Source: Torreya grandis (Eukaryota > Streptophyta > Pinopsida > Cupressales > Taxaceae). Taken from it: 64,000 bases of DNA. Under the pieces are notes generated by a model. It worked only from the letters and a program-made list of their open reading frames with translations. It did no database searches and was not told the DNA's origin. Numbering within the stretch: position 1 is the stretch's first letter; every line of letters begins with the position of its first letter. Where the stretch lies: contig JARHVA010003169.1 of assembly GCA_037957365.1 (NCBI GenBank), positions 1,255,001-1,319,000 on the forward strand, read 5' to 3'. Shown here in pieces: positions 34,775-47,267 of the stretch. The translations under genes were made by a program, and so were the position numbers.

Positions 34775-37700
34775 CTATGACATCAAAGTAAAATGATGAA
34801 AATAGTTTCAAAGGATTCCTATAAGATAATAGGGAATTAAATAAGGAGGAAAATAATGTCTTAAACACCAATTCATACTCCTCTATCTATACACAGGACT
34901 ATGAGGAATCACCTATACGCAGAAAGGTTAATTTTTGTGACATAGGTGTGGTCATGAACAAGTTGATATTATTTCATGATTTTTAAGAAAAAAAATACTT
35001 AAATTACACTATATAAATCATTATAAATTCCATCTTGACCTAGAAGACACATACATGCCTAAAATGAATGAAAAAATAGCCACATGTAGTTGAACAGATA
35101 GTGGAATGAGGATTATGGCATTTAGAGAAGTGTTAAAGTTACAGTGTTATAAAATAATGACTTGGGGGATATAAATTAGTTTATAAATAATAAATAAAGA
35201 TCAATTTCATGTCATTATCACCCTAAAACAACCTACAAGTGGGGTCTTGGGACTGTCTCAATCCATAAAGGATAGCAAGCAATTCGAAGGCCTAAAAGTG
35301 TCAAGATACTAGATGAGAAGAATTTTTAAAATTATAATAATTAAATGGGTAAAATGGGATATAAAATTTATTTACACCTTCATTATAACCTCAAATGAAA
35401 GTTTTATAAAATAAAATCACCCTGTTCACCGTCATAGATAGGCAAGGTCCTAATTGAGAGTAACATGTTGAGAGTTTGATACCTAAAGAAGGGAAGGAGA
35501 GAATAAAATAGTATAATGTGGATTAATAATGATAAAATTAAGTAAATTATATGTATATAAAATCATCAATCCACCCAAGGCCCTTTTCTCATAGAAAAAT
35601 AGAATCAATCCATACAGGTAGGTTAGGGAAAGCCTTGTTTCAAGAGGTGAGTTTGGGGATTCCACTCAGGAGAGAGGTTTTGAGTGGACCCATAGGTTAA
35701 AAATAATTAAATAAGGGTGATTAAAATTAATTAAAAACTTGTATACATTAAATAAGTGTGAAAGGATCATTCATAATGAGGTTTGAACAAAACATGCAAA
35801 AAATAAGGTTTCTTCCACCTTTTTTGAGAAGATTGAGATATTTAGACCCCCTAATCATGGAGTCAAATAAAACCATTTTGTAAATCTGGTCATTATAACC
35901 CTATGCATATCATAAAATACTCACTTTAAATAAAAAATAGGCCTAATACTATCTATTTTGTCTTAGAGCAGGGGCAATCCCTTCATGCACAAGAATGGTA
36001 GTTTTGGGGAAAAGTGAAGAATAATGAACCAGAGACCAATTGGATTAGTCCATAACATTTTAATATATAGGGGACACATGTATTAACCTAATAAACTTTA
36101 TATAAGTATTTAAATCAAATATGTAACCCTACACAACAAGGGTTATAGTCAAGTGTGAAGGAAAGCTGTAGGGCTAAAAGCTAATTTGGAGGTCATATGC
36201 ATTTTCAACCTAATATATGATTTCCATGTGATAAATTCATGTTTAAATATGTATTTTTTGTGTTTTAAATCCATCACATTTCAAATATAACCATTTGAGG
36301 GTCAAGAGGAGCTCAAATATATAGGTAGATCTATTGGCAAGGTCTAGGCCTAAAACCAAATAGGGGTCAATTTCCATTTCAATCTCTTGTAAATAAATTA
36401 TAATGGTTGGAATAATTTTTTAGGGTATATAAAAAGATGATACAACCATTGGTTTACAAATAAATTCTCAAAGAAGCAATTTTTGGCTTAGGAAGCATTC
36501 AAACCCCACCAGGAAGCAAAAAATGAGCTCAAATGTCAACTTCAAGTTCTTAGAACTTCCACCAAGATTTAAATGGGATATTAATAAATTAATGTAAGTT
36601 GAAGGAGGTCCCTAAGGATCCATAAGTTTCATTTTATTATAATTATAATGTTCCATGGCTATGAATGAATGATAAGAATGAAAATCACTTCAAACCCCTT
36701 ACAAACCCTCCATAGTGACCCAATTAGGAAGATGAAGCAATTTGAGCATCCAAAATGTATGGACATTCCTTGAAAACACTTAGATGATTTATAGTAATCT
36801 CCATATATTCTTCACATGTGACTTAGGTGTATAGACCTATATAGAATAGGAAAAATAGGGATTATATTGACCATTTTTTGTGTTTTGTAGGCATGGTGAA
36901 CTTACAGGAGACCAAATAATTTTTGGAGGAAATTCTATGACTTTTTATAATTCATAAATTTTATAATATCCTAAGTGTGGCTACTAGTTCTCCCATTTCA
37001 TCCAGTCTAGTGAACCAACTAGGAAAGACTTAGATAAAATGGTGAATATTCATTTGAAAAGCCTTTTAAGGTTGTTTATTGTAACTATACCATATAAACT
37101 TGGGACACATGTCATCCCTCTTATTTTATGAATCATATTTTAGGTTTGAAGAGTTTTCAGGTGCTAAGTGTGAGAGGTGTAGGGAAAAAGGCTATTTTTG
37201 GACTACCAAAGATGATTATGCATGGCCAGACGATCATGATTTTTTTAGGACCTCACCAATGCATGTTAGGAATTTTTTTTAACCCCTCTTACTCAAATCC
37301 ATCATAATACTTAATCATTTGTAGTTATAAGATATCTTAGAAGGCTAATCATAGAAGGTAGTTTTCTCTATAAAAGGAGTTTCTTGACATTTTGTAGGTC
37401 CTAAATGATTGGAAATGATAATTATTGCTCTTGATGTTACATGACTTACCCCATATTCTCATCCACATGTATTTTAACTTATTTTCTCTTTTGGATACTT
37501 GTCCTTCTGCCTCTAGGACTCCCCTTCTCTCTCTCCTCCTCAAAGTTTTATAAATTGAGCCATTTTGGCCATTGTAAAAGAGACCATAGTTTGTATGGTG
37601 AAGCCCTACTTAAATGACATTAAATTTTGATTTTTATATTTGAATACAAGTATAATTTTGAGTTGTGAACATTTTTTATAAGTGTGTGAGTGATGTATAG

Positions 37701-38219
37701 TGGAGCTAAGTGATAGTATCATCCTTACTCCCTTTATCCTTCATGTTTAAGCAAGATTTTTGATGTTAATAGGTCACGTGAAGTGTGTTGAATGTATTAA
37801 GATATATTTCAAGTATGAAATTTTCTCTATGGTGTATAATCTACCCCTAGGTCATGTATCTTTTTTATTATCCCAAGCATGCTACCTTCACATTGAAACA
37901 CTATGTTAAGATTCTTCAATGCATGGAATTGGTCTTGAAAAGCATTTATGCTTAGTAGAAGTATGATAGTCTATGGGATATATATTGGTGTATCACCTCT
38001 ATAGTATAGTTTTCATTTTATGTAAACCCTTAACTCTTTTCATGAATAAGAATTAGATTAGGTGATAGGCACTTAGAGAATAATTTAGGGAGCTAGCCCT
38101 TTCAATCCTAAAGATTCATATCTCTTTCAAGTTCCCACAAACTTGAGAGATGATTCAATGTTGCATAAAATTTAAGTAGTTTCATATAGTGTCCTAGGTT
38201 TCACAATTTGATGACAACA
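34775..38219 (+). repeat. 3' LTR of the nested element
   Basis: It is homologous to 26216-29689. Its first bases have decayed (CTATGACATCAAAG against TGTTGTCATCAAAT), while its end AATTTGATGACAACA is the perfect inverted complement of the 5' LTR start. CTTAC follows. Confidence 0.85.
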
Positions 38220-38224
38220 CTTAC
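38220..38224. other. Target site duplication CTTAC (right, nested element)
   Basis: It matches CTTAA at 26211-26215 in four of five bases. Confidence 0.6.
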
Positions 38225-38459
38225 TTGACATAATGTGATCAATACACCTTTGTTATCAACCAAAAAAGATAATGCGAAGCATTCAAAGGGCTTATGTTCA
38301 TTAAGTCAATCCAACTTTGGTTTTTGTTAAGTATTTACCAAAAAAATCATCATGATTTTTTTCTTATCCTCTCATCATTGGTTCATGTATACATATGTCT
38401 AATGATTCTTATCTTTTACCTACATCTAGTTTGTTATCTAACTTACTTTATGTGTTTTC

Positions 38460-38860
38460 ATTACATCCATAACCATAATCACATCACATCTCAATCATCA
38501 AAAATAAAAACATCAATAATAAACATAAAATTATGAATCATATCCATGAACCAAATCCTATCTATAATCAAAACATCATGAACCACATCATATATCTATT
38601 TATAATCATGAGCATCATCTTATCCATTTACCATAAACATCATATCATAAAACACATCAATAACCATAATCAAACCATCCATAAACATCATATCCATAAA
38701 CAAATCAAAACATCATCCATAATTATCACATGCCTAAGCTAAATAGTCAAAATCTCATAATAAAAAATTATAAAACATGTCACCCATAAACCATGATCAC
38801 AACTAGAACCATAATCCATAAACATCTAAACATTATAAACAACATCATCACATACATCAT
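38460..38860. repeat. Low-complexity 'ccataaacatcat' region
   Basis: Short variants of 'cataa(a/c)catcat' are repeated irregularly over about 400 bases. They give rise to His/Ile/Asn-rich open frames that are not genes. The region belongs to the 3' untranslated part of the Tat element. Confidence 0.75.
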
Positions 38861-38884
38861 GTCATCAAAATAAATAATACATGT

Positions 38885-38930
38885 AAATATATATATACAT
38901 ATATATATATATATAAACATATATATCTCA
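38885..38930. repeat. AT microsatellite
   Basis: An interrupted (AT)n run, 'atatatatacatatatatat' and onward. Confidence 0.85.
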
Positions 38931-40026
38931 CTACATCGACACATAAGCTGGTATCAAAATCATGTAAATCTATATCTATACATCAAAACATATCATATCA
39001 TGCCCCTAGGGTACCACTATCATTGGCCCCTCTTAAACCTACACTATTACTTCCATCTAGTACCGATCCTCTTGCAATGCCTACCTATCTTCCTAGTACC
39101 ACTAAAGTGTCCCACTAACCTGGAGTCACCACTACTACCCCACTTACTAAACAAGATCTATACTCACCCCATCAAGGAATTAATTAACACTGTTCTAGCA
39201 CTATATTTCCATAATACCTCAACTCCTCCACTATGGCCAAGTACCATGTCATAAGGATAGTACTTATTGGTCTTATTATTTTTACCACTACTATTAACTA
39301 TCTATGGTTGACCTTGGGACCCCTAACCATCAATGGTTAGGAAAGCCCACATTTAAAAAACAATTATGCACCTAACCTAAGTGCCCAATTGTTGAAAATA
39401 ACCCTTCTCCAACCAACCACCTACAAATTTTGGAGATTACCATTCTCCAACCCACCCTTAACTCATGTCTACCTTGATATTAGCCATTTTTGGCCCAAAA
39501 TATTTCATATTTTATGATGACCTTGCTTTGGCCTTTTTGACTGCATTGACCAACCTTGCCATGTTAAACATTTGAATTTTCACCACCTCGTGCACATAAC
39601 TAGACCATTTTTTTTCAAGGGAACACTTCTTACCTTGAATACCTATGAAAATACCAACCCAATCTATGATACTTTATAGGAATAACCTAATAAACTATGA
39701 TAAATGTTATGGCTAGATTACCCTATCACCAATCCTTTTAGAACTGACCTTATTTTTACCAATATTGGAAACCTTAGTCTTTGTGCAATCTTGACTATCA
39801 CACTTATTAATATTTTATGCACATTTTTTTTGTTTAAAATTATCAATTACCCTTGTTACCAACCTTGTGACTCACCATAAAATACTTATCAAACCCTGAC
39901 TTGATTTTAGTTTCACCTCATCAACTCTTGGTTTGAGGGGGAACACCTCCTCCCATACTCAAGGCAACCAAACCTTTGACCAAGCAATCCATTTTTATTT
40001 TACATCTTGTTGATTCAAAGATACAT

Positions 40027-40041
40027 TAAAAAAGGGACAAA
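40027..40041 (+). promoter_or_regulatory. Polypurine tract of the Tat element
   Basis: TAAAAAAGGGACAAA lies directly before the 3' LTR at the expected position. Confidence 0.75.
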
Positions 40042-41446
40042 TTTAGACACTATAAAACCACACACAATGGTTCTAAATTTCAAAATTCCTTGGGATACCT
40101 TTGGGACCACCTAACCCTTCTTTACCCACTAACCAACCTATCAGACATTGGATTTAGTTAGCTACTTATATATCTAAACTCACTTACTTATTAACTTTAA
40201 AATCAACCCAATATTTTAAACTCATCTTAACTAATTTTCTTCTAGACACTCAACCATTAATGGTCAACCTAACCATTGATGGTTAGTTTGACCATCAACA
40301 GTCAGGTCTTCACCCTCTTAACACCACCAACTATGTATGAGCTAGCAAGGCACAATTTAATATGTTCACTTTATGCATCACTAATTAACTCCCAAGCATA
40401 AAAATTTGTAATCCAACCTATTAAGGAACCTTTTATCCTCCATATCTATTTTTCTATAAAAGGAGGGTAGCAGGAGGTGAGATCGATCATCACAAGCATT
40501 CTTGCACATAGGTAAGTCTTCTTCTAGCAATCCAAAAATAATAACAAAGACCTAAACCTCTACCCAAATTGATCTTGAGTAAAATTATCGTTACTATACC
40601 TAAATTTCTATAGCCATCAACCATCAACCATTTATTAATTAATAGGTATATTTATAATTTAATCTTGTTATGTTGGGTTTTTACCTCTTTTCCCTATCAA
40701 ACCATTCTACACCTATTTCAACCTACTATTTTTGCCCAAACCCCTAAATAAACCCCTACCTAATCTATTACCTAGTCTACAACTCTTTTTTATAAATGCT
40801 TCTCAAAATCCATAAATAACCATAGATAATTAGTACAACCACCAATAGTCATCCCTAACCATAGATGGTTACCCAACCATTAATGGTCAACCTAACCACT
40901 GATGGTTACGCTGATCATCAACAGTCACTATGGAAATAAATAACATGCTATTTATACCCCTTTACCCCCAAACAAACCTAAATTTCTATGTCCCTATCTA
41001 TTCATAGACCCCTAATTGATTTTCTAGACTTGACATGATCTATTTTAGCACTAGTATTGACCGGTTATTATTATATTTAGTTATTTTCTTTATCAAGCAT
41101 TCATCTTCTTCTTGTATTTAATTTTAGTCACATTCTATTATTTGATACAAGTAGTTTAATTTTATCACTTTCAACTTAATTGTTATCAAAGAGTGGATTA
41201 ACATCCTCCTAGTAAGCTCACGCTTCTTGGATCTAGCTCATGTTAGGCAGTTCACCTAACTTTATTTATAACAACCCCTTTTATTATTGATTTCTTATTT
41301 AGAGGTAATATTTATAAGATGAAAAGGAGCTCTCTACATTCATCTATAGCACACTTACATAACAACCAGGTATTTATACCATACCCTTATTATTAGTTTC
41401 TTATCTTCTTCCAAAATTAAGAAATGGGCAAAAATTAAGAGAAATA
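40042..41446 (+). repeat. 3' LTR of the Tat/Ogre-type element
   Basis: It aligns with 14683-16110 from 'tagacactataaaacc' to 'attaagagaaa'. The palindrome clusters are at about 40251-40306 and 40837-40928, the same offsets from the LTR start as in the 5' copy (about 210 and 800-820 bases). The terminal CA has become TA. Confidence 0.9.
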
Positions 41447-41451
41447 GATAA
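41447..41451. other. Target site duplication GATAA (right)
   Basis: It matches GATAT at 14678-14682 in four of five bases. Confidence 0.65.
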
Positions 41452-42120
41452 ACTTATGATATTGACTCACAATCATTATCCCTTAGAATATTTCTCTACT
41501 TTACTCAAATTGGAGTGCTTAACTATATTTGAAAAATGTTGATTGTCATTGCATTAAATCTTGAAAGGTGTTGCCTAATAAAAATAGCTAAGTTGAAGTC
41601 TAAAATCCTTTTTTATACTTTACCTTTCCCTTTTCCTTTTTACCTTTTAAATGAGATTTGGTTGTTTTAATATATCACAACTATAAATATGCATCCTAGT
41701 GTGTGATATTGATCATTCAAGTGGATCTCCATTATGGGTTTATAGGTCATACAATGCCATTCCATGTAGACTAAGTAAGAGATTCAAAACCTACATCTCA
41801 TGCCCTAGATAAATCCTAGTAGTCCTAAAATTAGAGGGTGTAAATCCATGAGTTCTTTGGTGTACATGAAACCCACATAAAATATTCTAAAACTCTCTAC
41901 CTATGAAATTCACTTACTCTCCTTTTATCTGGGTGCATAAAAATATCCTCCATGGGTATAATAATTAACTCTACACACTATTATTTAATAGGTGTAAAAT
42001 TAACTCTACACACTATTCCTAATTAGGTGTAATAATGAATTATAGTGGTGGTGGGGGTGGATGAGATGATACCATTAGTTGAAGAGGGTACTCATATCAA
42101 ATGCCTAAAACCATAAATAC
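41452..42120. other. Spacer without recognised genes
   Basis: AT-rich, with a short local direct repeat ('ttaactctacacactatt' at about 41966 and 42000). Confidence 0.5.
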
Positions 42121-42124
42121 TTTA

Positions 42125-42835
42125 TTTTAGTGTATATATTTGATACATTGATGCACTATATATGGTATTACACAAAGTTTCTATATCCAAGGGAATCCTA
42201 ACAATATTTTCAAGACCTATTTTCTTGGTAAGACTATAAATTACATAGAAAGTATAATAGAGCCATCCTGAAGAGGTAACACAATGTGACCAAGAGTGTT
42301 TTGTGTCTTTCCATTGATTACTTTAATCAATCATGTAGTATTTTTGAAGCCATATTTTTTGTATCCAAGTGCATTGAGAAGCATGATTGTTCACATGTTC
42401 TCACTTGACCCAATATCAACCATGACATTGTGTATGGGTTTCTCATTGATGCAAGATCGTATAAATATTGCATGGAGATATAAATTATCATCAATAATAT
42501 CACTATCACCAAATTAAATCATAGGGCATTGTGGTAATATGCCTCTAATTATACCACTAATATCATCTATTATATTTCCATATTTCATTGGTACAGGATG
42601 CACATGACATGCATGATGTACTTTTGAAATATCCTTAGTATTTATTGCTTTATATTTGGTAAATGGATCAATGAATACTTTCAATACATAATTTCCATTT
42701 TGTTTTCTATAATCCTTTGTAGATGTGCTTAAATTGATAGTATTATCATAAAAAATATCTTGCATCTTATGCCTTAACTTGAAACGTCTATTTTTAGAAT
42801 GTCCATGAGCTTTATGGTAATAGTGTTATGCATTA
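42125..42835 (-). pseudogene. Gag-protease fragment of a Ty3/gypsy element, minus strand
   Basis: Read on the minus strand from 42835, the frame gives YYHKAHGHSKNRRFKLRHKM, a decayed Tat-type zinc knuckle. It continues as QDIFYDNTINLS, VHHACHVHPVPM and IIDDISGIIRG to a stop after LPQCPMI. Then follows a protease with MVDIGSSENM (42404-42424), LLNALGYKKYGF, IKVINGKTQNTLGHIVLPL and ILLGFPWI, ending IPYIVHQCIKY near 42127. These match 'VDGGSS.N.M' and 'LGRPWI...PS..HQC(I/V)KY' of gypsy proteases. The triad is DIG instead of D(S/T/G)G. Nothing pol-like follows below 42125, so the fragment is truncated there. I could not trace Gag confidently above 42835. Confidence 0.75.
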
Positions 42836-42869
42836 TTACCATAATTATTAGTTGTAAGTCTTCTTGTAT

Positions 42870-43880
42870 AAAACTATTGTAATGGAGGAAGAAAGATGAC
42901 ATTGCACTCAACTAAATTTTTTTATAGTGTATGAAGAGGTGTGGTAATTGTGAGAATTGCCTCTTATGTTGAGAAAATAATCAAAGATTATTTTTAGGCT
43001 ATGATATTTAATTAACCATTCTATTTTCCTCATTAATGTTATCATTTAGATTTAACCTTATAGCTTGTAATTTTTTTCAAAAAATAGTTGTTGAAGTATG
43101 TGGAGTATTAGTTGCATACTTGATTTTTTAAAAATGTATGATTTTGACTTCTCACTCTTACACTATATGGCATAACTCATAAAAATACTATAATATATTA
43201 AATACTACTAACTCATGTTGTGATGAAAGTAAAATTTCTATATTTGGATGGACATCAAGTATGTGACTAAAGGTGTAGATAGAATAATAATACCAATAAT
43301 ATAAGTCTAAACACATGTGTTTGGGTTGGTCAATTAGAAGGGTTGGTTGATATCATAGAAGGGTTCATATTATTCCCTATATTTACTAACTTGAGCATTT
43401 TTTTTGTTCATATCTCGCTACCTATAACAGTGCATCAAGCATTTATGGATTTATGTATAGATACTCGGTTAATTATTTTTCATCAAAATCATTGAATTTA
43501 TTCATAGTAGTTGATTATTGTTCATGATTATTTAGAGATTCAACATTCATGATAACTCTATCAATAGTATGTGCAGTGATAAAAGGGAGTAATGTAGATT
43601 GGATATACCAATAATATGCATTAAACAAGGCTAAAGATTGTTCATTATTAATTTAAACCTTACTTATGTGCAAATATTGTTTCCATTTTATATGAAATTG
43701 TTATAAATTTTTCTTATCAAAGGAAAAAACATATAATGATAATGGTGGATGGCTATGGAGATGATAGAAAAAAAATCCTAGGTTGATCTTGTCTCAAGTA
43801 TAAACAATTTAGAGAAAATTTCTAGCCAAAACCTCAGACCCGTAATGGAGAAAAATGAGGTGATATTGGACATCCCTGAT
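42870..43880. other. AT-rich stretch, nothing recognised
   Basis: It may contain remnants of the gag region upstream of the minus-strand fragment, but no motif was clear. Confidence 0.4.
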
Positions 43881-43899
43881 GCCATTATGGAAATCACTA

Positions 43900-44480
43900 G
43901 AGCATCTTTTATGAGTTCACTACTATCAAAATTTTATGGGTTCAGACCTCAAATCGATGATTTCAAAGACTAGGTTGCAAAAAATGGAAAGTTATGGTCC
44001 ACGTGGATGTGGTGGCCATGACAAAAAAACTATTTTATAATCTCCTTTTATTATTTGGAGAACTTTAAGAAATATTTGGAAGGAGGACCGTGGTATTTTA
44101 TAAAATATTTATTATCTCTTAGAAAATGGAAACATAGACTAAATATTCAATGTGACACCCTAATGGAGCTTCCCATATGGGTTTCCCTTCTTGAAATACC
44201 CCTAGAGTTCTGTCAGGAAGAGGTTTTCCTTAGAATTGGTCAAGCCTTTGGGAAACCAATGTCTATTGACCCAATCACCAAATTAAAAAGAAGACTTATT
44301 AAAGAAAGGATAAATATGTATGTTTAGACAAATAAACTCATCCTTAGGAGTATATAACTTAAGTCTAAATTTGGAAATTGGACCTAGAAGATTGTTTATA
44401 AAAGGGCCAACATCATTTGTAAAGGATGTGATTTCATTGTTCATGAAATAATTCATTATCTATTTATACAAAAGATGGAT
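43900..44480 (+). pseudogene. DUF4283-like domain, first copy (LINE ORF1-type)
   Basis: The frame reads LSKFYGFRPQIDDFKD, VAKNGKLWSTWMWW, FYYLENFKKYLEGGPWYF, LRKWKHRLNI, ELPIWVSLLEIPLEFCQEE, LRIGQAFGKPMSIDPITK and RLIKERINMYV, with three stops. This is the DUF4283 pattern: 'G..P...L..W....W', 'LEGGPW.F....L.L..W', 'IPVWV.L..LPLE.W', 'A.G.P...D..T'. It continues to a decayed CCHC segment (ANIICKGCDFIVHE). In plants DUF4283 with a CCHC knuckle is typical of the first ORF of L1-type LINEs and some related retroelement proteins. No endonuclease or LINE RT was found nearby. Confidence 0.75.
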
Positions 44481-45600
44481 GAAAAAGTGATACTAATTAA
44501 GTAGGATGGAGTAGCAAAAGAATATAATGGGATCTATTTGCACAACTCCTCATCTATCTCAAATATCAAGATTGAAGTTATAGACCTGGGCATTGGGAAA
44601 ACACATACCAATCCTCTTGTATTTAATAGGGCTTCATGTTCAATAATGAATGAGTGTCTCATTATGGAAATTTTGGTACCAAATCTAAATTTCAAGAACC
44701 CATAATCCATGAGGTTAATGAAATACTATTTTCTCCTATGATGTTGGTATCTCCCATTAAATATCTAGACTTTAAGACTCCTCTTCCTCTAGTGAAGAAT
44801 AATCTATTAGGATATTTTATGACTTCCTCTCTAGGGTAAAGGGATGAGGAACATCAAGAACATAGTCCTCAATTAGGATTTCCCCTTGGTTAGATTTTCT
44901 AAAGTAACATTTTATCTCCCCAAAAGGTTTAATGAAACCTAGATACCTTAAAGGTAACCCCCACTTTGGGGGAAAAGAATTGGATAGCAGTCAAAAATTT
45001 TAAAAATGAGAAAAAGAAAGTTGCCCCTAGCACCACTACAAGAGGGAGAAAGTCCTAGAATGGAAAATAAATAGTCTCTAAAAATATAAAAGGAAGTTAA
45101 TAGGAATTGATCAAAATCCTAATATTGTCCAAGCTTATATAATTATAATGAATCTTAAATTAATGTTTTGGGACCTTTCTGGATTTTCTAGTCTGGAAGG
45201 GACATTTTGGGAATACAAATTCTAGAGCCTTGTCAAATATAAACTAATTATTTTATGCCTTTCTATATTTTGAAATTTATTAAATGTGGTTGGTATTGTG
45301 ATTTTAGTAAATATCTATCATATCCTTTCATCAATCTAAATAATTTCATTTAGTTCATTAATTGTTAGGTTTTTCCATTAAAATTTTGAATCTTTGGGTC
45401 ATCACTCCTCCCAAAAAAGTAGGTGGGATGTTCATTTATTGGCTTTCCTAAATGGAGGGACTCCAAATTAAATTTTCTTGGGAACATTTTTAGGATGTTT
45501 AAGTTTGGACGTCACATTTAAAATTGGGATAGTTTATTCTCTTTTGTTATAAGAAAGAAAATTTTTGGAGCTTTTGACTCAAGTACCAAAAATCTACAAA
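44481..45600 (+). other. Sequence between the two DUF4283 modules
   Basis: There are fragments of open frame (for example 44654-44839) but no domain was recognised. It may be the variable C-terminal part of the first ORF1-like protein. Confidence 0.4.
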
Positions 45601-45609
45601 GGAGTTCTT

Positions 45610-46436
45610 GTATGCACCCAAGTGAAGATCAAAATAATAAGAGTCTAACACTATACATCCTTAACAATATCCTTGATGAAGTGGAAGATAAATATAGTAA
45701 TTTTATCATTAGAAAATTTGTTGGTAAAAGACATGACAATGATGTTGTCAGGAACTAGGTCATGAGGAAATGGACTGAGGTTGGAGACATTAAAATTGTG
45801 GCCTTGGCCAATGGTTGCTTGTTATTCTCTTTTGAAGGATGGTATAATTATATAAAAATTATCAATGAAGGCCCTTGGGTCCTAGGAAAGTATACCACAT
45901 GCTTCAACATTGGAAGCTCAATTGATCTTCTTTGAATTTCAAAGTAGATAGGATCCCTCTATAGATGGAACTTCTAGGTCTCCCTTATTCCTTCTGGGAT
46001 GATATAATCCAAGGAAGCATTACTCAAATTATTGGTATGCTAAAAATTATTGACCTAGTCACTAGCTCCCATAAAAGAATGACTTTAACAAGAATGTGTG
46101 TATTAGTCAATTCAAATAGTATGTTTCCCACTTCAATCCATCTCAAGTCTTATCTTAGATCTTGGAATCAATTATTCAATTTTATAAGGAAAAAGATATT
46201 TGTCCTAGTTGTAGGTTTTTGGGACACTCTAAAGACTCTTACCTTAAGTCATAAGGAACTAAAGACAGGGTCTATAAATTGAAAGAACTAGGTGGTGATC
46301 AGGTTTCTTGGAATAATGAGAGGGAATCCTTGACCCTCTCTACCACTGATCACTTAGAAATAATTCATGGTCAAGATGACAACATGTTGTGTTATGATAA
46401 TCTATGGTTCATTTCATAAACTATTCTCTTGTTTTG
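45610..46436 (+). pseudogene. DUF4283 + CCHC knuckle, second copy (LINE ORF1-type)
   Basis: The frame reads SEDQNNKSLTLYILNNIL, NFIIRKFVGKRHDNDVVRNW, MRKWTEVGDIKIVALANG, CLLFSFEGWYNYIKIINEGPW, then in a shifted frame MELLGLPYSFWDDI, ITQIIGMLKIIDLVT and LTRMCVLVN. After another shift at about 46180 it gives EKDICPSCRFLGHSKDSYLK, a zf-CCHC_4-like knuckle with the last cysteine replaced by tyrosine. The tail has GGDQVSWNNERESLTLST. It is clearly a DUF4283 protein but not a close duplicate of the 43900 copy, so these are probably two different insertions rather than a recent tandem duplication. Confidence 0.75.
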
Positions 46437-46749
46437 AAGGAAATTTAATTAATTTTTTGGTTGTTTATTTATTGGATCATGTTTCCTTGGTTACTATTCT
46501 ATGGCTAGTTCTCTGTAGGTCATGTGTTAGTGCTTCTATCTTTTGGTATTTGTTAGTTTTTCTCCATTGTTATTTTTTTGGGAGATCTAGGCCTCTTGAT
46601 GTTCTAGACTAGTTTCCACACTAGTCAAAGGTTGGATTAGCTTTATATAAACATGTAATAATTAAAACCATGGCTTGTATCAAATAATTAAAATAATTTT
46701 CATCCATTTTATCCATATGTAATGTGAAATATTAAATAAAATCATAAAT
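46437..46749. other. Spacer before the minus-strand element
   Basis: T-rich, with no motif recognised. The LINE-like sequence stops before or here, and the 46750 LTR follows. Confidence 0.4.
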
Positions 46750-47254
46750 TGTTATTAGATGTTCTTGGAAAACCCTTCAAAACATGTTAATATAGGGATA
46801 ACTTGCATAAGAAGTAATAAAAGTAAACATTTGAAAGTAATTTAGACTAAGTGTATTCATTAACAAATAAACACAAACTTATTAAAATATAAACTGTTGG
46901 TTGAAAATTATATGATTAATAGATTAAATCAGATTGAGTACTCATTATGCACAAAATAATGATAAAAATATAGAAGAAAACCATTTCAAAATAACATGTA
47001 TTAATATCTATCACATTGAAACCATATCCAATTATAGTTGAGCATTATATATAAATTTTCACAAAGCGTTTTCTGTTCATATTATTTTTTTTATATGCCC
47101 AAAAGGAAGGACTCTTCACATTTTGAAGCCTGTTTATATGCTTACAAAGGTCAAAAACAAAAAAATATATATATAAAATATAAAATAGTGTAAGTTGCAC
47201 ATATGTCTATCATATATACTATGTGGTTTTGGTAGCCCTATTCTACACTCAACA
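46750..47254 (-). repeat. 3' LTR of the minus-strand element
   Basis: In the + direction it runs from TGTTATTAG to CTCAACA. It pairs with 56600-57133; shared blocks include 'actatgcacaaaataat' and 'gtataagttgcacatgtg'-like sequence. Confidence 0.8.
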
Positions 47255-47267
47255 CTTTTCCAAACTT
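47255..47267 (-). promoter_or_regulatory. Polypurine tract (minus strand)
   Basis: The minus strand reads AAGTTTGGAAAAG immediately before TGTTGAG, the start of the 3' LTR in element orientation. Confidence 0.65.

Larger units (their letters stand above)
26216..38219 (+). mobile_element. Nested gag-pro LTR retrotransposon lacking RT and integrase
   Basis: Two direct repeats of about 3.47 and 3.45 kb flank 5.1 kb of internal sequence, and the whole 12.0-kb unit sits in the 3' untranslated region of the Tat element. The internal region carries one long decayed frame with Gag, an aspartic protease and a long tail, but no RT, RNase H or integrase box on either strand. It must have relied on enzymes supplied by another element. 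LTRs making up more than half of the length are uncommon. The LTR ends form an unusually long inverted repeat, and the primer-binding candidate lies about 100 bp inside, as noted separately. Confidence 0.82.
14683..41446 (+). mobile_element. Tat/Ogre-type Ty3/gypsy retrotransposon, split by a nested element
   Basis: Direct LTRs of about 1.4 kb bracket gag, zinc knuckles, a Pro/Thr/Ser-rich linker, aspartic protease, RT, RNase H, a second RNase H of the archaeal type, and integrase, in that order on the + strand. A dual RNase H together with integrase last is the signature of the Tat lineage (Ogre and relatives). Without the nested element at 26216-38219 and its target repeat it would be about 14.75 kb long, within the range for Tat elements. 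A long 3' untranslated region follows integrase. All coding parts are broken by stops and frameshifts. Confidence 0.88.

Noticed and set aside
26216..38219. Interpretation of the 3.4-kb repeats as two independent DNA transposons with 15-bp inverted ends
   Set aside because: Neither repeat alone is flanked by matching short duplications; only the outer flanks of the pair match (CTTAA/CTTAC), and gag-pro lies between them.
38294..38742. Two His/Ile/Asn-rich open frames
   Set aside because: They are produced by the low-complexity 'ccataaacatcat' repeats.
42296..42517. Plus-strand open frame of 73 codons
   Set aside because: It is opposite the minus-strand protease fragment, which has clear family motifs.
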